Positions 5,338 to 5,389 of a DNA stretch of 5,389 nucleotides are shown one piece after another. Position 1 is the stretch's first letter. The number at the start of each line of letters is the position of its first letter. The position numbers and the translations under genes are program-made. Source of the DNA: an uncultured Oscillospiraceae bacterium (GTDB taxonomy: Bacteria > Bacillota > Clostridia > Oscillospirales > Oscillospiraceae); contig CALWYA010000113.1 in the NCBI GenBank assembly GCA_944385645.1, positions 1 through 5,389 on the forward strand, in the 5' to 3' direction. The notes below the pieces were generated by a model, which was not told where the DNA came from, did no database searches, and saw nothing but the letters and a program-made list of their open reading frames with translations.

Positions 5338-5389
5338 TCGTACACAGCGTGGATGCCGCGGACACGGAGCACGTCCTGGGGATAGAGAG
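5320..5389. other. Unexplained terminal segment replacing the end of the M16-family gene
   Basis: After codon 353 of the M16-family gene the sequence no longer resembles that family in any plus frame, so a single-base frameshift does not restore it. On the minus strand, one frame is open from 5389 through the junction and reads LYPQDVLRVRGIHAVYDYL and then IQEA, with codon third positions about 80% G or C, which could be part of a real gene. A plus frame is open too (beginning LGFLDQIVVHSVD) with similar third-position GC, so the coding strand cannot be settled. I do not recognise either peptide. Confidence 0.45.

Noticed and set aside
1..5389. Search for an undescribed system, CRISPR array, insertion sequence, tRNA or riboswitch.
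   Set aside because: Apart from the short terminal segment, every coding stretch belongs to a known core family. No direct-repeat array, transposase, terminal inverted repeat or recognisable riboswitch core was seen.

Overview
The window looks like chromosomal DNA of a GC-rich member of the Clostridia, most likely an Oscillospiraceae gut anaerobe of the Flavonifractor / Pseudoflavonifractor / Lawsonibacter kind. The evidence is the ylxM-ffh-rpsP-khpA-rimM gene order (a Firmicutes signature), strong AGGAGG-type ribosome binding sites, sigma-A promoters, and third codon positions that are nearly all G or C. Genus is inference; only the phylum-level call is well supported. Most of the window is core genome, and I see no CRISPR array, insertion sequence, tRNA, rRNA or new defence-like system.

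Positions 1-3997 (minus strand, read right to left) form one apparent operon for protein targeting and ribosome building. In transcription order it holds ylxM (SRP-associated HTH protein), ffh (SRP GTPase), rpsP (ribosomal protein S16), khpA (KH-domain RNA-binding protein), rimM (30S maturation factor that binds S19 and the 16S head) and an AI-2E/PerM-family membrane protein that runs off the left edge. A consensus extended -10 promoter drives it from about 4044. ylxM is 3 nt from ffh, and rimM overlaps the membrane-protein gene as TAATG. In Bacillus the gene after rimM is trmD, so the membrane protein is a departure from the usual order. A GC-rich hairpin followed by four U residues between khpA and rimM may let only part of transcription through.

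Positions 3998-4260 are a divergent intergenic region. Two back-to-back extended -10 promoters fire outward, one for the ylxM operon and one for the plus-strand gene. A perfect 8-bp inverted repeat sits at the predicted start of the ylxM transcript, and a 9-bp GC hairpin lies in the plus-strand leader just before its ribosome binding site.

Positions 4261-5337 (plus strand) encode an M16-family peptidase-like protein of the YmfF/YfmF type, which lacks the HxxEH zinc motif. The family match stops abruptly near 5319. The reading frame then ends after five unrelated codons, and the last 70 bases fit no expected continuation in any plus frame. This is a rearrangement, an insertion edge or an assembly chimera, and it is the one true anomaly in the window.

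Two starts were moved inward from the longest open frame on ribosome-binding-site evidence: rimM to 1641 and khpA to 1930.
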